Below are positions 34,483-44,353 of a stretch of 64,000 bases of DNA, piece after piece (position 1 is the first letter of the stretch; each line of letters begins with the position of its first letter). Under the pieces are notes generated by a model that was not told the origin of the DNA, did no database searches, and saw only the letters and a list, made by a program, of their open reading frames with translations. A program made the position numbers and the translations under genes. The DNA comes from an uncultured Phycisphaerae bacterium. GTDB lineage: Bacteria > Planctomycetota > Phycisphaerae > UBA1845 > Fen-1342. The stretch is taken from NCBI GenBank assembly GCA_937928595.1, contig CALGJV010000007.1, forward strand, positions 62,001-126,000, in the 5' to 3' direction.

Positions 34483-35436
34483 TTACCGGCCGAGCGAGGG
34501 GTTCTCCTTGAGCGCCCGCAGCGTGTTGATGACGGCCGGGCCGCCCAGCACGGCGAACAGGGCCGGGAAGATGAACATGATCAGCGGGACCAGGAGCTTG
34601 ACGGCGGTCTTCTGGGCCTGCTCCTCGGCCTTCTGTCGGCGGCGCGTCCGCATGGCCTGGGCCTGATTGCGCAGCGCCCGGGCGACGCTCGTGCCGAACT
34701 TCTCGGCCTGCGTGATGACCGAGACGAGGCCGCGGACCTCGTCCAGGCCGGTCCGGCGGGCCATGTTGCCGAGGGCCTCGCCCCGCGGGAGCCCCATCTG
34801 GGTCTCCAGGGTGGCGATCTGGAGCTCCTCGGCGAGTTCCGGGTGGACGGGGGCCATCTCGTCGCCGACGCGCTTGAGCGCGGCATCGAGGCCCAGCCCG
34901 GCCTCGACCGAGACGACCAGCAGGTCGAGGCTGTCCGGGAGGGCATGGCGCAGCTTCTGCTGACGCGCGCTGATCGAGGTCGACAACCAGATGTTGGGCA
35001 GCATGAGCCCGAGGCCGGCTCCGCCGGCCGCGGCGCCGAGGATCGTGAGCACGCCGGCCTGGAGCGCGAAGCCGCCGGCCACGGCGAGGAGGATGCCGAC
35101 CACGGCGCAGATCGACTTGCTGGCGAGGAACATCGTCTGGGCCTGGGGCTGGCGGAAGCCGGCGGTGGCCAGGCGCTGCTTGATGTTGGTCTGCTCCTCG
35201 TCGCTGGCGGGGAGGGTGATGCGGCGCAGGAGCTGCTTGTTGCGGTTGACGAACTCGGACGCGGCCGAGGCCCGGGCCTGGGCGCGGATCTCGGCGACCT
35301 GGTCGACGCCGCGTTGGCCGCCGAGCCGGCGGCGGACGGCCTCGCGGTCGTCGCGCTTGCGGGGCCACAGGCCGTAGCCGATCAGCGCGAGGGCCAACAC
35401 GCCGAGCAGGGCGAGCAAGGTCGGATTCGCGGGCAT
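34483..35436 (-). CDS. tadC: Tad pilus inner-membrane platform protein TadC
   Basis: A 317-residue T2SSF-domain membrane protein. There is an N-terminal helix (LLALLGVLALALIGYGL), a central pair of helices around 'SICAVVGILLAVAGGFAL', and the conserved 'LPDSLDLLVVSVEAGLGLDAALKRV' typical of TadB/TadC, with a final helix pair at the C-terminus. It sits with TadB beneath the TadA ATPase to build the Flp pilus. Start: ATG with GGGAG upstream, chosen over an upstream in-frame ATG. It lies 32 nt after tadB. Confidence 0.9.
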   Translation of the reverse strand: MPANPTLLALLGVLALALIGYGLWPRKRDDREAVRRRLGGQRGVDQVAEIRAQARASAASEFVNRNKQLLRRITLPASDEEQTNIKQRLATAGFRQPQAQTMFLASKSICAVVGILLAVAGGFALQAGVLTILGAAAGGAGLGLMLPNIWLSTSISARQQKLRHALPDSLDLLVVSVEAGLGLDAALKRVGDEMAPVHPELAEELQIATLETQMGLPRGEALGNMARRTGLDEVRGLVSVITQAEKFGTSVARALRNQAQAMRTRRRQKAEEQAQKTAVKLLVPLIMFIFPALFAVLGGPAVINTLRALKENPSLGR

Positions 35437-35468
35437 GGCGGACTCCCGAACGGGCGCGGCGGGGCGCC

Positions 35469-36470
35469 TCACACCTTGATGTTCACGATCTTCTTGATCA
35501 TGGCCCAGCCCATCAGTTGCATGACGCCGGCGACCGTGAGCAGCATCTTGCCCATCGGGTCGGTGAACAGCGTCTTGCCGTAGTCCGGGTTGAGCCCCTG
35601 CATGGCCAGCAGGCAGATCAGCGGCAGCGCCAGCAGCACGTAGCCCGAGAGCCGGCCTTCCGCCGTCAGCACCTGCACCATTCCGTGCAGCTCGATGCGC
35701 TCGCGAATCAGCGCGCCGATCTTATCGAGCACCTCGGCCAGGTCGCCGCCGACCTGGCGCTGGATCAGCACGGCCGTCACGAACAGCCGCACGTCGAGCA
35801 GGTCGACGCGCTCGGCCAGGTTGCGGAGGGCGTCGTCGATCTTCAGACCGAGGTTCTGCTCGTGGAATACGCGGGCGAACTCGGTCCCCGCCGGATCGGG
35901 CACCTCCCGCGAGATGAGCTGCATGGCGCTGGCCAGCGAATGCCCGGCGCGCAGCGCCTGGCTGAGCAGCTCGAACACGTCCGGCAGCTGACCGACGAGC
36001 CGGGCCAGCCGCTTCTTGCGCCGCCGGTAGAAGTACAGGATCGGCACCACGAACGTGGCCAGGGCCGCCGCCACGGCCGCGATGGGGCCGACGCCCAGCA
36101 GAAGCAGCACCGCCAGCAGCACGGTGGCGACGGCGGTCAGGTTGACGAGCGTCTGGGGGGCGGACCAGGCGAGGTTGGCCTGTTCGAGCGTGCGCTGGAA
36201 GTGGCTCGTGAAGCTGAACCGCGTGAACCAGCGGGCCAGCAGGCCGGTGGCCGCGCGGGTCTGCTTGCGGAAGTCGTCGAGCGTCAGCGTCTCGCGGGCC
36301 TCGGCGCGGCGCGGGCCGTCGCCGCGGAGGCGTTCCTTGATCCGTTGCCGGTCGCCCTTGCGCAGGTCGAACACGACGTTGTAGACGCCGTAGGCGAGCA
36401 GGATCGACCCGAGCAGCGGCAGGGCGATCAGCAGCGCTCCGGACGCGGCGGCGGTGCTGGTGGCGAGCAT
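35469..36470 (-). CDS. tadB: Tad pilus inner-membrane platform protein TadB
   Basis: A 333-residue T2SSF-domain protein with four hydrophobic regions and the diagnostic 'LPDVFELLSQALRAGHSLASAMQLI' and 'LLDVRLFVTAVLIQRQVGGDLAEVLDKIG'. It partners TadC in the pilus platform. It lies 16 nt after tadA. The order tadA-tadB-tadC is the usual one. Confidence 0.93.
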   Translation of the reverse strand: MLATSTAAASGALLIALPLLGSILLAYGVYNVVFDLRKGDRQRIKERLRGDGPRRAEARETLTLDDFRKQTRAATGLLARWFTRFSFTSHFQRTLEQANLAWSAPQTLVNLTAVATVLLAVLLLLGVGPIAAVAAALATFVVPILYFYRRRKKRLARLVGQLPDVFELLSQALRAGHSLASAMQLISREVPDPAGTEFARVFHEQNLGLKIDDALRNLAERVDLLDVRLFVTAVLIQRQVGGDLAEVLDKIGALIRERIELHGMVQVLTAEGRLSGYVLLALPLICLLAMQGLNPDYGKTLFTDPMGKMLLTVAGVMQLMGWAMIKKIVNIKV

Positions 36471-36486
36471 GGCAGACTACCTCGCA

Positions 36487-37968
36487 TCAATCGTCAATGA
36501 CCAGGTCCCGCGCCACGAACCACTGGGGGTCGAGCACGGCGCCGGACGCCAGCAGCCGGTCGACGAAACTCGGCCGCACGCCCGTCGATACGATGCGGCC
36601 GAACGCCCGGCCGTTGGCATTGACGCCGTCCTGCTCGAACTTGAACAGGTCCTGCATGGTGACGACGTCCCCCTCCATGCCCTGCACCTCGGTGACCGAC
36701 ACGATCTTGCGCGGCCCGCCGGTCAGGCGCGCCGCCTGGACGATCAGGTTGATGGCCGAGGCGAACTGCTGGCGGATGGCCTTGGTGGGCAGCTCGAAGC
36801 CCGACATCATGACCATGGTTTCGACGCGCTGCACCGCGTCGCGGGTGCTGTTCGCGTGGATGGTGGTCATCGAGCCCTCGTGGCCCGTGTTCATGGCCTG
36901 AAGCATGTCCAGCGTCTCGCCGCCGCGGCACTCGCCGACCACGATCCGGTCGGGCCGCATGCGCAGGGCGTTGATCAGCAGGTCGCGGATCGTGATGCGG
37001 CCCTTGCCCTCGATGTTCGCCGGGCGGGTCTCGAGCCGGACCACGTGCGGCTGGCGGAGCTGGAGCTCGGCCGCGTCCTCGATGGTCACGATGCGCTCGT
37101 CGTCCGGGATGAAGCTCGAGAGGTTGTTGAGCAGGGTGGTCTTGCCCGAGCCCGTGCCGCCCACGATCAGGATGTTCAGGCCGGCGTGCACGCAGGCCTT
37201 GAGAAACTCCACGATCTCCGGCGCCGTGGACTTGAAGCGGATGTAGTCGTCCCACGTGATCGGATCGGCGCCGAAGCGGCGGATCGACATCGACGGCCCG
37301 TCGATCGCCAGCGGCGGGATGATGGCGTTCACGCGGCTGCCGTCCTTGAGCCGCGCGTCCACCATCGGGCACACCTCGTCGCAGCGCCGCCCCAGCGGCG
37401 AGACGATCTTGTCGATCACGTGCAGCAGGTGCGCGTTGTCCTTGAACTTGACGTCCGACAGGATCAGCCGTCCGTTCTTCTCCACGTACACCTGGTGCGG
37501 GCCGTTGATCAGGATGTCCGAAATGCCCGGGTCCGCCAGGAGCGTCTCGAGCGGCCCCAGCCCGAAGGTCTCGTCCAGAATCTCCTGGGCGAGCCTCTGG
37601 CGCTCGGCGTAGTTGAGCAGGGCGTCGGCCTCCTCGCACAGCGCGAGGATGATCTGCCGCACCTGTTCCCGGACCTCCTCCGTCGCGTCCCGCGACAGCT
37701 TCGTCAGGTCGAGCTGGTCCACGAGCTTGCGGTGGATCTCCGACTTCAGCTCGTTCATCCGGGTCGTGCGCTCGTCGACCAGCTTGTCCGGCTTGGCCTT
37801 GACGGCGGCCGGCGGCGGACCCGCTTTCGCGGGCGGCGGCGGCTTGCCCGGCACGCCGGCCGATGGACGCACCGGCGGCGCGGGCACGGCCGAGGCTTCG
37901 GGCGGGGCGGGGCGCGGCGCGTCGGCCCGCGGGGGCGGGGGGCTCGGTTTCTGCGTGAACAAACCCAT
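36487..37968 (-). CDS. tadA: Tad pilus assembly ATPase TadA/CpaF
   Basis: The 493-residue secretion ATPase that powers Flp pilus assembly. After a Pro/Ala-rich N-terminal tail (1-60) come the N-terminal domain and the ATPase core. The core has Walker [10 protein letters not shown] (270-278), Asp box VTIEDAAEL (294-302), Walker [12 protein letters not shown] (341-351) and His box [10 protein letters not shown] (365-374). The proline-rich tail is longer than in most TadA proteins. Confidence 0.96.
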   Translation of the reverse strand: MGLFTQKPSPPPPRADAPRPAPPEASAVPAPPVRPSAGVPGKPPPPAKAGPPPAAVKAKPDKLVDERTTRMNELKSEIHRKLVDQLDLTKLSRDATEEVREQVRQIILALCEEADALLNYAERQRLAQEILDETFGLGPLETLLADPGISDILINGPHQVYVEKNGRLILSDVKFKDNAHLLHVIDKIVSPLGRRCDEVCPMVDARLKDGSRVNAIIPPLAIDGPSMSIRRFGADPITWDDYIRFKSTAPEIVEFLKACVHAGLNILIVGGTGSGKTTLLNNLSSFIPDDERIVTIEDAAELQLRQPHVVRLETRPANIEGKGRITIRDLLINALRMRPDRIVVGECRGGETLDMLQAMNTGHEGSMTTIHANSTRDAVQRVETMVMMSGFELPTKAIRQQFASAINLIVQAARLTGGPRKIVSVTEVQGMEGDVVTMQDLFKFEQDGVNANGRAFGRIVSTGVRPSFVDRLLASGAVLDPQWFVARDLVIDD

Positions 37969-38012
37969 CTCGGACTCCTCACGGTCCGCGGCCGCCGGTG
38001 CCTCCGGGCCGC

Positions 38013-39245
38013 TCAGGTGCTGCGGGCCGCGAACAGCGACGACAGCAGGCTCTTGCGGCCGTCACCGTTGCGTTTCTCGGGTCCGCCGGCTTCTTCCGGC
38101 GGCGCGACGGCCGCCAGCGCGGCGGCCATCTGCTGGAGGGCCGCGCGCAGCTTGGACTTCGGCGCGTACGTGACCAGCGGCGCCCCGACGTTCACGGCGC
38201 TGCTGGCGGTCTTCCAGTCTTCGGGCACGATCCAGTTGAGCGGGCGGCGCAGGGTGGCCTCGACGTCCGCCTGCTCGAGGAACCCCGAGTCGCGGTTGAA
38301 GCGGTTGCACACCAGCCGCACCTGCTCGAGGTTGTAGCCGTTGCGGCCGAGCTCGTGGATCAGCCGGTCCGCGTTGCGGACGGCCGGCACGAGCAGTTGC
38401 AGCACGACCAGGTACACGTCGGCCATGTCGAAGACCGCTCGGGCCGAACCGTCAAAGCGGACCGGGCCGTCGACGACGACGTAGTCGTAGTGCTCGAGCA
38501 GGGCCGCCAGGACGCCGGCGGTGTGAGCGGCGCTGATCCGGCCAGCCTGCTCCATGTCGTCCGGGTGCGCGAGGACGTGCACGCCGGTGGGGTGCTTCAC
38601 GACCACGCGCTCGATCATCTGGGGCTCGATGTGCTCGGGCGTGTCGCACAGCTCGGCGATCGTGTACGTGGCCTGGGCGTCGAGGAACATCGCGACCTGG
38701 CCGAACCGGAAATCCAAATCGACGACGGCCACGCGGGCGCGCTCCGCCCCCGGGCCGGGCAGCTGCGCCAGCTCGACCGCCAGATTGGTCGCGATGGTGG
38801 TCGCGCCCACGCCGCCGCACGCGCCGACGACCGGGATCAGCCGGCCGACGCGGCGGCTCCCGGACGGCACTTCCTGCCCGACCTTGCCGAGCAGCTCGGT
38901 CAGCCGCTCCGGGGGGAACGGCTTCCAGAGGAATTCGCGCATCCCGGCCCGCATGGCCTGCATGACCAGTTCCGCGTCGCGGTCCTCGGTCATGCCGATC
39001 GTGACGAGGCTGTCCTTGCGCTCCGCGATCAGCGGCGCCGCGACCTCCATGATCGCCGCGGGCGTCGGATCGAGGTGCACCAGCAGCACCTCGGCCGGGA
39101 ACTGCTGGAGCGCCTGCGCCAGCAGCGCCGGCTCGTCGACCTCGGCCACGATTTTGACCCCCGGAACACTGAGCAGCAGCGCGCGCAGATCCGCGGACGC
39201 CTCCTCGTCCGTGTTGACGATGATCACGCGCACGATCGGACCCAC
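38013..39245 (-). CDS. tadZ: Tad pilus localization protein TadZ/CpaE with degenerate Walker A
   Basis: A 410-residue protein with an N-terminal atypical receiver domain (1-125) and a C-terminal MinD/ParA-like ATPase fold. The receiver has no phosphorylatable motif: 'VIIVNTDEEASADL' and 'VLLVHLDP'. The ATPase P-loop reads ACGGVGATT (142-150), with both the signature Lys and the P-loop Lys replaced, while 'VAVVDLDFRFGQVAMFLD' keeps the A' motif. TadZ positions the pilus machine at the pole. The start is GTG. Confidence 0.85.
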   Translation of the reverse strand: MGPIVRVIIVNTDEEASADLRALLLSVPGVKIVAEVDEPALLAQALQQFPAEVLLVHLDPTPAAIMEVAAPLIAERKDSLVTIGMTEDRDAELVMQAMRAGMREFLWKPFPPERLTELLGKVGQEVPSGSRRVGRLIPVVGACGGVGATTIATNLAVELAQLPGPGAERARVAVVDLDFRFGQVAMFLDAQATYTIAELCDTPEHIEPQMIERVVVKHPTGVHVLAHPDDMEQAGRISAAHTAGVLAALLEHYDYVVVDGPVRFDGSARAVFDMADVYLVVLQLLVPAVRNADRLIHELGRNGYNLEQVRLVCNRFNRDSGFLEQADVEATLRRPLNWIVPEDWKTASSAVNVGAPLVTYAPKSKLRAALQQMAAALAAVAPPEEAGGPEKRNGDGRKSLLSSLFAARST

Positions 39246-39336
39246 TGCTGCCGGTCTCCCAGGTCCGGGGCCCTGCCGCCCGCCGCGGGGTGCGGACGGA
39301 CCCGCCGCCCGCGCCCTGGAGCGTAGCTGCCGTCGC

Positions 39337-41091
39337 CTACTCGATGAGCGCCACGGGGCGTCGCCCGCCGAGCGTGCGGAAAATCATCGCGAGCTGCGCC
39401 GTGTACTCTTCCGGGCTGCCGCCGGCGAAGAACTCCTGCCCGCCGCCGATCGTCGCGATTTCCTGCATCAGCGGCCGGTCGGCCTGCACACCCACGCTCA
39501 CCGTGTAGATGCGCATCCCGAGGTCGGCCGCCGCCTGCGCCTTGGCCAGGGCGTAGCCGATCGCGCCGGGGGCCCCGTCGCCCACGTAAGTGCCGCTCTC
39601 GTCCACGTTCGGCACGCCGTCCGACATCAGCAGAATGACCTTGCGCGCCGCCGGGCGTGCCCGCGCCGAGGTCAACTCGTTGATGGCCCGCGCCAGTCCG
39701 CCGCCGATGTTCGTCGTCGCGTCGTAATGCGCAGCCTGGCGCTGGTAGAGCAGGTCCGCCACGGCCTGAAGGTTGTCGGTCAGGTCTAATTCGTGCTTCG
39801 AGCCGGTCGCGAACACCTCGAGCGACAGATGATCCAGACTGTCGAGCTCGTCGATCGTCGTGACCAGCGTCTGGACGGCATCCTTCACGGCCTGCAGCGG
39901 CTCTTCCGGCGTGGCCCACAGAATGTTCGTCTGGTTGAAACTCCGCTGCGCGTCGAGCAGAAAATCCGTGTACGTCTTCAGCCCGTAGCGATACCGGAAG
40001 GCCGAGTGCGACGTGCCCGCCTGCACGTAATCGATGTAATGCCGCCAGTGCCAGCCGACCCGGTACGGCGGCAGCGGGACCCACACGACCTCGAAATCGT
40101 CGAGTTTGTTGTCGCCGTTGCCGCCGGGCCGCCCGCCCGCCTTCCCGCTGTTCCACGTCGCCAGCCCCAGCAGCACGCCGCACCGGTTCCGCCAGTGCGT
40201 CGTCGTGCTGTCCAGACTGCCCGACACCAGCGCCGCCCGCTCGGCCGCGTTGTAGCCGGCCGCCACCAGCAGCGTGTTGATCTGCGTCACGTTCGTGTTC
40301 TGCGACTTGCGGATGTACCACAGCCCGGGGTCCGCCGCGGCCGTGTAACTGCCCGGCAGCAGCGGATCGCCCCAGTAGGTCATCCAACCGTAGGTCGGGC
40401 CAAGGTCGTCCGCGTACTCCGTCTCGAGCTCCGAGCCGGGCATGTACGGTCGGGACGGCACGGGGCCGTCCAGAGCCGCCCAGATGTCGCGCAGGTTGCT
40501 GAAGCCGCCGTCACTGCGGTTGTAGAACCGCAACTGGCTGTCGTAGTCCATCGAGCCCGACAGGTCGATCACCAGCGCGATGTCGCGCGGCAGCAGCACG
40601 GCCGCCGCCCGCGCGCGCAGCTCGGTCTCGCGAATCCCGAAGATGTTCGCGAACCACAGCGGCACCGCGCCGTTCGGCGAGTCCGCCGTCCGCCGGACGG
40701 TCACCCGCACGGCGTCGAACGCCGTCGCCGACGGCTCAAACGTGAAGCGGTTGGTCGTCGGATCGAGCACCGCGCGGCCGAACTCCACGTCCGACGCCGC
40801 CAGCAACGGCGACGCGTTCCGCACGCGGTTCCGCGCGGCGTAGTTGGCTGCCGCCGCGCGCGCCGCGGTATCCGGATTGAGGCCGCCCTCCCCCATCAGC
40901 GCCCCGGCCGCCGCCAGCGCGGCCGAATCTGCCGCCGCCTGGAGCTCGGTCTGCACCGTGTAAATAGCGCCCACGTCCACCGCCAGGGCCCCGAACCCGA
41001 GGATCAGGGTGGACATCACGGCCACCTGGACCGCGACGGCGGCCCGTCGCGTGTAGCGCCGCCCTCGAAACACACGCCCATACGCCTTCAT
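39337..41091 (-). CDS. tadG: TadG-like Flp pilus protein with von Willebrand A domain
   Basis: A 584-residue protein with an N-terminal TadE/G pseudopilin-like membrane segment (18-45) and 'AAADSAALAAAGAL', the TadG-family signature after it. A VWA domain follows with MIDAS DLSGS at 176-180, interrupted by a long insertion rich in Trp, Tyr and Asn (about 185-390) and resuming with 'VILLMSDGVPNVDES'. It is thought to anchor or cap the pilus. The ATG has GGAGGT 6 nt upstream; an upstream in-frame ATG is rejected. A 200-nt gap precedes it. Confidence 0.85.
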   Translation of the reverse strand: MKAYGRVFRGRRYTRRAAVAVQVAVMSTLILGFGALAVDVGAIYTVQTELQAAADSAALAAAGALMGEGGLNPDTAARAAAANYAARNRVRNASPLLAASDVEFGRAVLDPTTNRFTFEPSATAFDAVRVTVRRTADSPNGAVPLWFANIFGIRETELRARAAAVLLPRDIALVIDLSGSMDYDSQLRFYNRSDGGFSNLRDIWAALDGPVPSRPYMPGSELETEYADDLGPTYGWMTYWGDPLLPGSYTAAADPGLWYIRKSQNTNVTQINTLLVAAGYNAAERAALVSGSLDSTTTHWRNRCGVLLGLATWNSGKAGGRPGGNGDNKLDDFEVVWVPLPPYRVGWHWRHYIDYVQAGTSHSAFRYRYGLKTYTDFLLDAQRSFNQTNILWATPEEPLQAVKDAVQTLVTTIDELDSLDHLSLEVFATGSKHELDLTDNLQAVADLLYQRQAAHYDATTNIGGGLARAINELTSARARPAARKVILLMSDGVPNVDESGTYVGDGAPGAIGYALAKAQAAADLGMRIYTVSVGVQADRPLMQEIATIGGGQEFFAGGSPEEYTAQLAMIFRTLGGRRPVALIE

Positions 41092-41293
41092 CTCACACCT
41101 CCGGAACACCTCTTCCGTTGCACAGCTTCAGCGAAACGACTCCATCCGGAAGCCGTCCGAGGTCCTCCAGAGGCGCACCGGGGCGCCGGGACCGGCCGGA
41201 CCCCCCGCGCGTGTCGCGCGCCGGGCCGCAGCCCGAACGCCGCGCACCGCGCGCGGGATCCGACATGTGTCGCCGCACCATCATCTCCGCTTC

Positions 41294-42832
41294 TCAGACT
41301 CCCTCATCGGCGCCGGCCGGTCCGACCGGACCGCGCAAACGCAAAGTCATCGTTGATCCGGCACCGTCCGCCGACGCCGGGGCGGCCGGGCCCGCCGGAG
41401 CGGCCGGTCGCGGTTGTCCTTCGAGCTGCCCCAGCGCGAACAGCTCCCAGTCGTTCGGGGGCACGTGCCGCCCGCCCGGGACGGCCGCGACCTGGCCCGG
41501 ATCGAGCGCCGCCACCATTTCGGGGGTCACGAGGATCACGAGTTCGGTCTCGCTCGACTGGTAGCGCACGGAGCTGAACAGCGAACCGAGCACCGGGATG
41601 TCGCCCAGGGCCGGGATCTTCTGGCTGGTCGCGCGGGTCCGTTCACTGAGCAACCCGCCGATCGCGAAGGTCTGGCCGGGCCCCAGCTCCACGACCGTTT
41701 CGACGCGGCGCTGGATGAGCCCCGGCACCGAGTAGCCGGCGATCTGCACGGCCGACGAGTAGTCCGGCTCGCTCACCTCGGGCGCGACTTTCAGCCGGAT
41801 GGCGTTGTCGCTCAGCACGGTCGGCGTGAAGTGCAGCCGCACGCCGAACTCGCGAAACTCGACCGTCACCGAGTCGCGCTGGGCGACCGGGATCGGGAAC
41901 TCGCCGCCGGCCAAAAACGTCGCTTCCTGCCCGCTCAGCGTGACCAGGTTGGGCTCCGCCAGAACGTTCAGCAGCCCGTTCTCCCGCAGCGCCTGGATGA
42001 ACACCTGCATCTGCACCCGCGGGAACCCGAAGCTCAGCGTCGGGGCCGGCCCGACCGGGATGCCGTCCTCGTTCACCGCGAACGGAATCCTCTGGTTGGC
42101 CAGCGCTCCGCCCACCGCGCCGATGTTCGACGGGTTGATCTGGCCGATGTTGCTCAACGTGAACATGTCACGCACGTTGTCCCCCGCCAGCCAGCCGTTA
42201 AAGCCGAGCTGCCGTGTGGCCGTGCGGTTCACCTCGGCCACCGTCACGCGCAGGAGCACCTGCTGCGTGCCCGCGACGCGCATGTGGTTGACGATCTTGC
42301 CCGAGTAGATGCCGGTCACCTGAAGAATGCGGTCCGCGGACTCGAGATCCGGCACCGTCCCGGTCAGCACGACCGAGTCAAGCAGCGCCTGGGCCTCCAC
42401 CTTGGCCCGCGGGACCGTGGCGCGGATGCTGGCCTGCAACCGCTCGAGGTCCGGGTCGACCACGACCGTGAAGACCCGCTGCTGCCCGCCGTCCACGACG
42501 GCCAGCAACTGCGTGGTGCCGCACGTCTTGCCGGTCAGCAGAAGCTGTTGCGGCGCGGTCACGTCGACGTCCGCGATTTCGGCGTTGGCCACCCGCACCT
42601 CGCGCAGCGGCACGGTGAAGTCCACCAGCACGCCCTGGTCCTTCGGCACGCTGATGAGCGGGCCGCGCACCGAGGCCTTCGTGACCGTGAACTGCACATC
42701 CGCGGGCGCCGTGGTGGGCGCCTGCGCTCCCGCTCGGGGAGCGAGACTGTGTACCAGGATGCCGGCCGCCACGGCCCACAGGGGCCGACGACGGCGCGAC
42801 GCGGCAACGGCGAGTAAGGTCTGTGGGGTCAT
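41294..42832 (-). CDS. rcpA: Tad pilus outer-membrane secretin RcpA/CpaC
   Basis: A 512-residue secretin. It has a signal peptide (LWAVAAGILVHSLAPRAGA), an N-terminal 'pilus formation' domain with 'LLLTGKTCGTTQLLAVVDGG', a BON-like segment, and the secretin core including 'VQMQVFIQALRENGLLNVLAEPNLVTLSGQEATFLAGGEFPIPV' (given here as family-typical) and 'IPALGDIPVLGSLF'. The C-terminal tail is Pro/Ala-rich. The start overlaps the cpaB stop by 4 nt (ATGA). It forms the outer-membrane pore for the Flp pilus. Confidence 0.94.
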   Translation of the reverse strand: MTPQTLLAVAASRRRRPLWAVAAGILVHSLAPRAGAQAPTTAPADVQFTVTKASVRGPLISVPKDQGVLVDFTVPLREVRVANAEIADVDVTAPQQLLLTGKTCGTTQLLAVVDGGQQRVFTVVVDPDLERLQASIRATVPRAKVEAQALLDSVVLTGTVPDLESADRILQVTGIYSGKIVNHMRVAGTQQVLLRVTVAEVNRTATRQLGFNGWLAGDNVRDMFTLSNIGQINPSNIGAVGGALANQRIPFAVNEDGIPVGPAPTLSFGFPRVQMQVFIQALRENGLLNVLAEPNLVTLSGQEATFLAGGEFPIPVAQRDSVTVEFREFGVRLHFTPTVLSDNAIRLKVAPEVSEPDYSSAVQIAGYSVPGLIQRRVETVVELGPGQTFAIGGLLSERTRATSQKIPALGDIPVLGSLFSSVRYQSSETELVILVTPEMVAALDPGQVAAVPGGRHVPPNDWELFALGQLEGQPRPAAPAGPAAPASADGAGSTMTLRLRGPVGPAGADEGV

Positions 42833-43854
42833 CCGAGGGACTCCTGGGGCTCGGGTTCGACTTCCGTCTGGGGCTCGGGAACCGGCGGCGCGGCCGGCTC
42901 GTTCGCGGCGCCGGGCAGCGGCGGCTTCGGCGGCTGCGGGGCCCCCGCGAGCCGCTCGCGCGACCACTGATTTTCGAACAGGACTTCCGAAAACTTGTCG
43001 CCCTTGCCCACCCGGACTTTCCAGGGCGGTTTCGGCGGCGGCGCGGTCGACGTACGAGTGCGCCGTCCGGCGTTCTCGACCAGCATCTGGAGCCAGTGGC
43101 CGACGGCGGCCAACTGCTCCGCCGTCTGCCGCACGGCCGCCGTGGGCATGACCTCGGGCTCCGCCGGGGGGGCGGGCTCGCCGTCATTGCGCAAGCTCAG
43201 CTTGAGCTTGCCTTCCTGCTCCGCCAGCAGCAGCTTCTGCACGTCCTCGGGCCGCACGCTGAGCGTGACCGCCCGGACGGTGTTGCGGCTGGAATTCTTG
43301 TCCTTTTCGTCCGACGCCTTGCCGGTCTGCGGCGTGATCCGCGGGCCCACCGCGAGGACCTCGACATTCTCGAGAATCGTGCGGGCCGCGAGCTCGGTGC
43401 GGTTGTTGCGGCGCACGCGGACCGTGGCGCTCACATCCACATAGCACCCCGGTTCGAGGTGCCCGTCTACGCCCGAGCTCTCGTCCACCTTGACGGCCAC
43501 GGCGCGGAACCCGGGCTTGGGCACCACGCGCACGCGTTCGCCCGGCGGCAGGAGCATCGTCTCCAGAATCGGCAGCCCGGCGACCGCGTCGAGGTCGACA
43601 ACCCGGCCGACGATCTGCTTCTTCTCCCGCACGACTCCGGTCGGCAGCATCTCCGCCGGGTACCGCTGGACGCGCAGCTTCTCCTCAAGCACCTCGGTCC
43701 CGCGGGGGATGTTCTCGGTGGGCACCCACACCTCGACCGCCGTGGCGGCGCGGGGCGTCCCCTGGGCCCGCTTGAGCGTGTCCAACCCCATCTTGAGCGC
43801 GAGTCCACCGATGCCCAGACCGGCGATCAGAGGAACCAGGGCCTTGGCATTCAT
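42829..43854 (-). CDS. cpaB: Flp pilus assembly protein CpaB/RcpC
   Basis: A 341-residue protein with an N-terminal membrane helix (PLIAGLGIGGLALKMGL), an SAF-like domain ('VPTENIPRGTEVLEEKLRVQRYP', 'GRVVDLDAVAGLPILETML') and the RcpC/CpaB region ('VAVKVDESSGVDGHLEPGCYVDV'). The last ~90 residues are Pro/Glu-rich. It is a periplasmic component working with the secretin. GAGG precedes the ATG; it is coupled to rcpA. Confidence 0.92.
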   Translation of the reverse strand: MNAKALVPLIAGLGIGGLALKMGLDTLKRAQGTPRAATAVEVWVPTENIPRGTEVLEEKLRVQRYPAEMLPTGVVREKKQIVGRVVDLDAVAGLPILETMLLPPGERVRVVPKPGFRAVAVKVDESSGVDGHLEPGCYVDVSATVRVRRNNRTELAARTILENVEVLAVGPRITPQTGKASDEKDKNSSRNTVRAVTLSVRPEDVQKLLLAEQEGKLKLSLRNDGEPAPPAEPEVMPTAAVRQTAEQLAAVGHWLQMLVENAGRRTRTSTAPPPKPPWKVRVGKGDKFSEVLFENQWSRERLAGAPQPPKPPLPGAANEPAAPPVPEPQTEVEPEPQESLG

Positions 43855-43939
43855 GCGTCATCCTCGTTCCGGGCCACGAAAAACGGCAAGACGTCCGCGG
43901 GCCGGCCGGGTCGGGCCGGGCCCGCGTCCGCCCATCGCG

Positions 43940-44353
43940 CTAGTCCACCGCTTCTTTTCTCATCGAGCACGTCGCTTCCAGGTTGAATTCCGTGTTGGTG
44001 AAGAACCCGCCGATCAACGTCACCTGGGCGTACGGCACGGACACCCGCACCGTTTCGGCCTGGCCGTTCTCGGGCGTCGCCCGCGTCAGCTCGAACAGAT
44101 AGGACGTGAGCCCCAGCGGGTTGAGGTAGGTCCGCACGCGCTCCTCGACCTCCGCCTCCGTCGAGCCCGGCAGCGATGCGACGCGCGCGCCTTCGCGCGC
44201 GGCCGTCACCAGGCCCTGCCGCACCGTGAACATCCAGCCGAACTCGATGATGCCCAGCAGCATCATCAGCAGAAACGGCGTCACCGCGGCCAGCTCGACC
44301 GCGGCGGCTCCGCGCCGTCCCGCACCGCCGCGCTTTCCCTGCCTGCGAATCAC
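43940..44353 (-). CDS. tadE: TadE-family pseudopilin
   Basis: A 137-residue minor pseudopilin. 'GAAAVELAAVTPFLLMMLLGIIEFGWMF' is the TadE-like N-terminal membrane segment with the family's Glu residues, followed by 'QGLVTAAREGARVAS', typical of TadE. The GTG start has GGAGGG about 9 nt upstream and overlaps the stop of the prepilin peptidase gene (GTGA). A much longer open frame in the same phase starts far upstream over that gene and is not real. Confidence 0.85.
   Translation of the reverse strand: MIRRQGKRGGAGRRGAAAVELAAVTPFLLMMLLGIIEFGWMFTVRQGLVTAAREGARVASLPGSTEAEVEERVRTYLNPLGLTSYLFELTRATPENGQAETVRVSVPYAQVTLIGGFFTNTEFNLEATCSMRKEAVD

Noticed and set aside
41093-41284. 63-codon minus-strand frame between rcpA and tadG
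   Set aside because: Arg/Gly/Pro-rich with no family resemblance; the GGAG is adjacent to the ATG rather than spaced from it. Probably just the inter-gene spacer.
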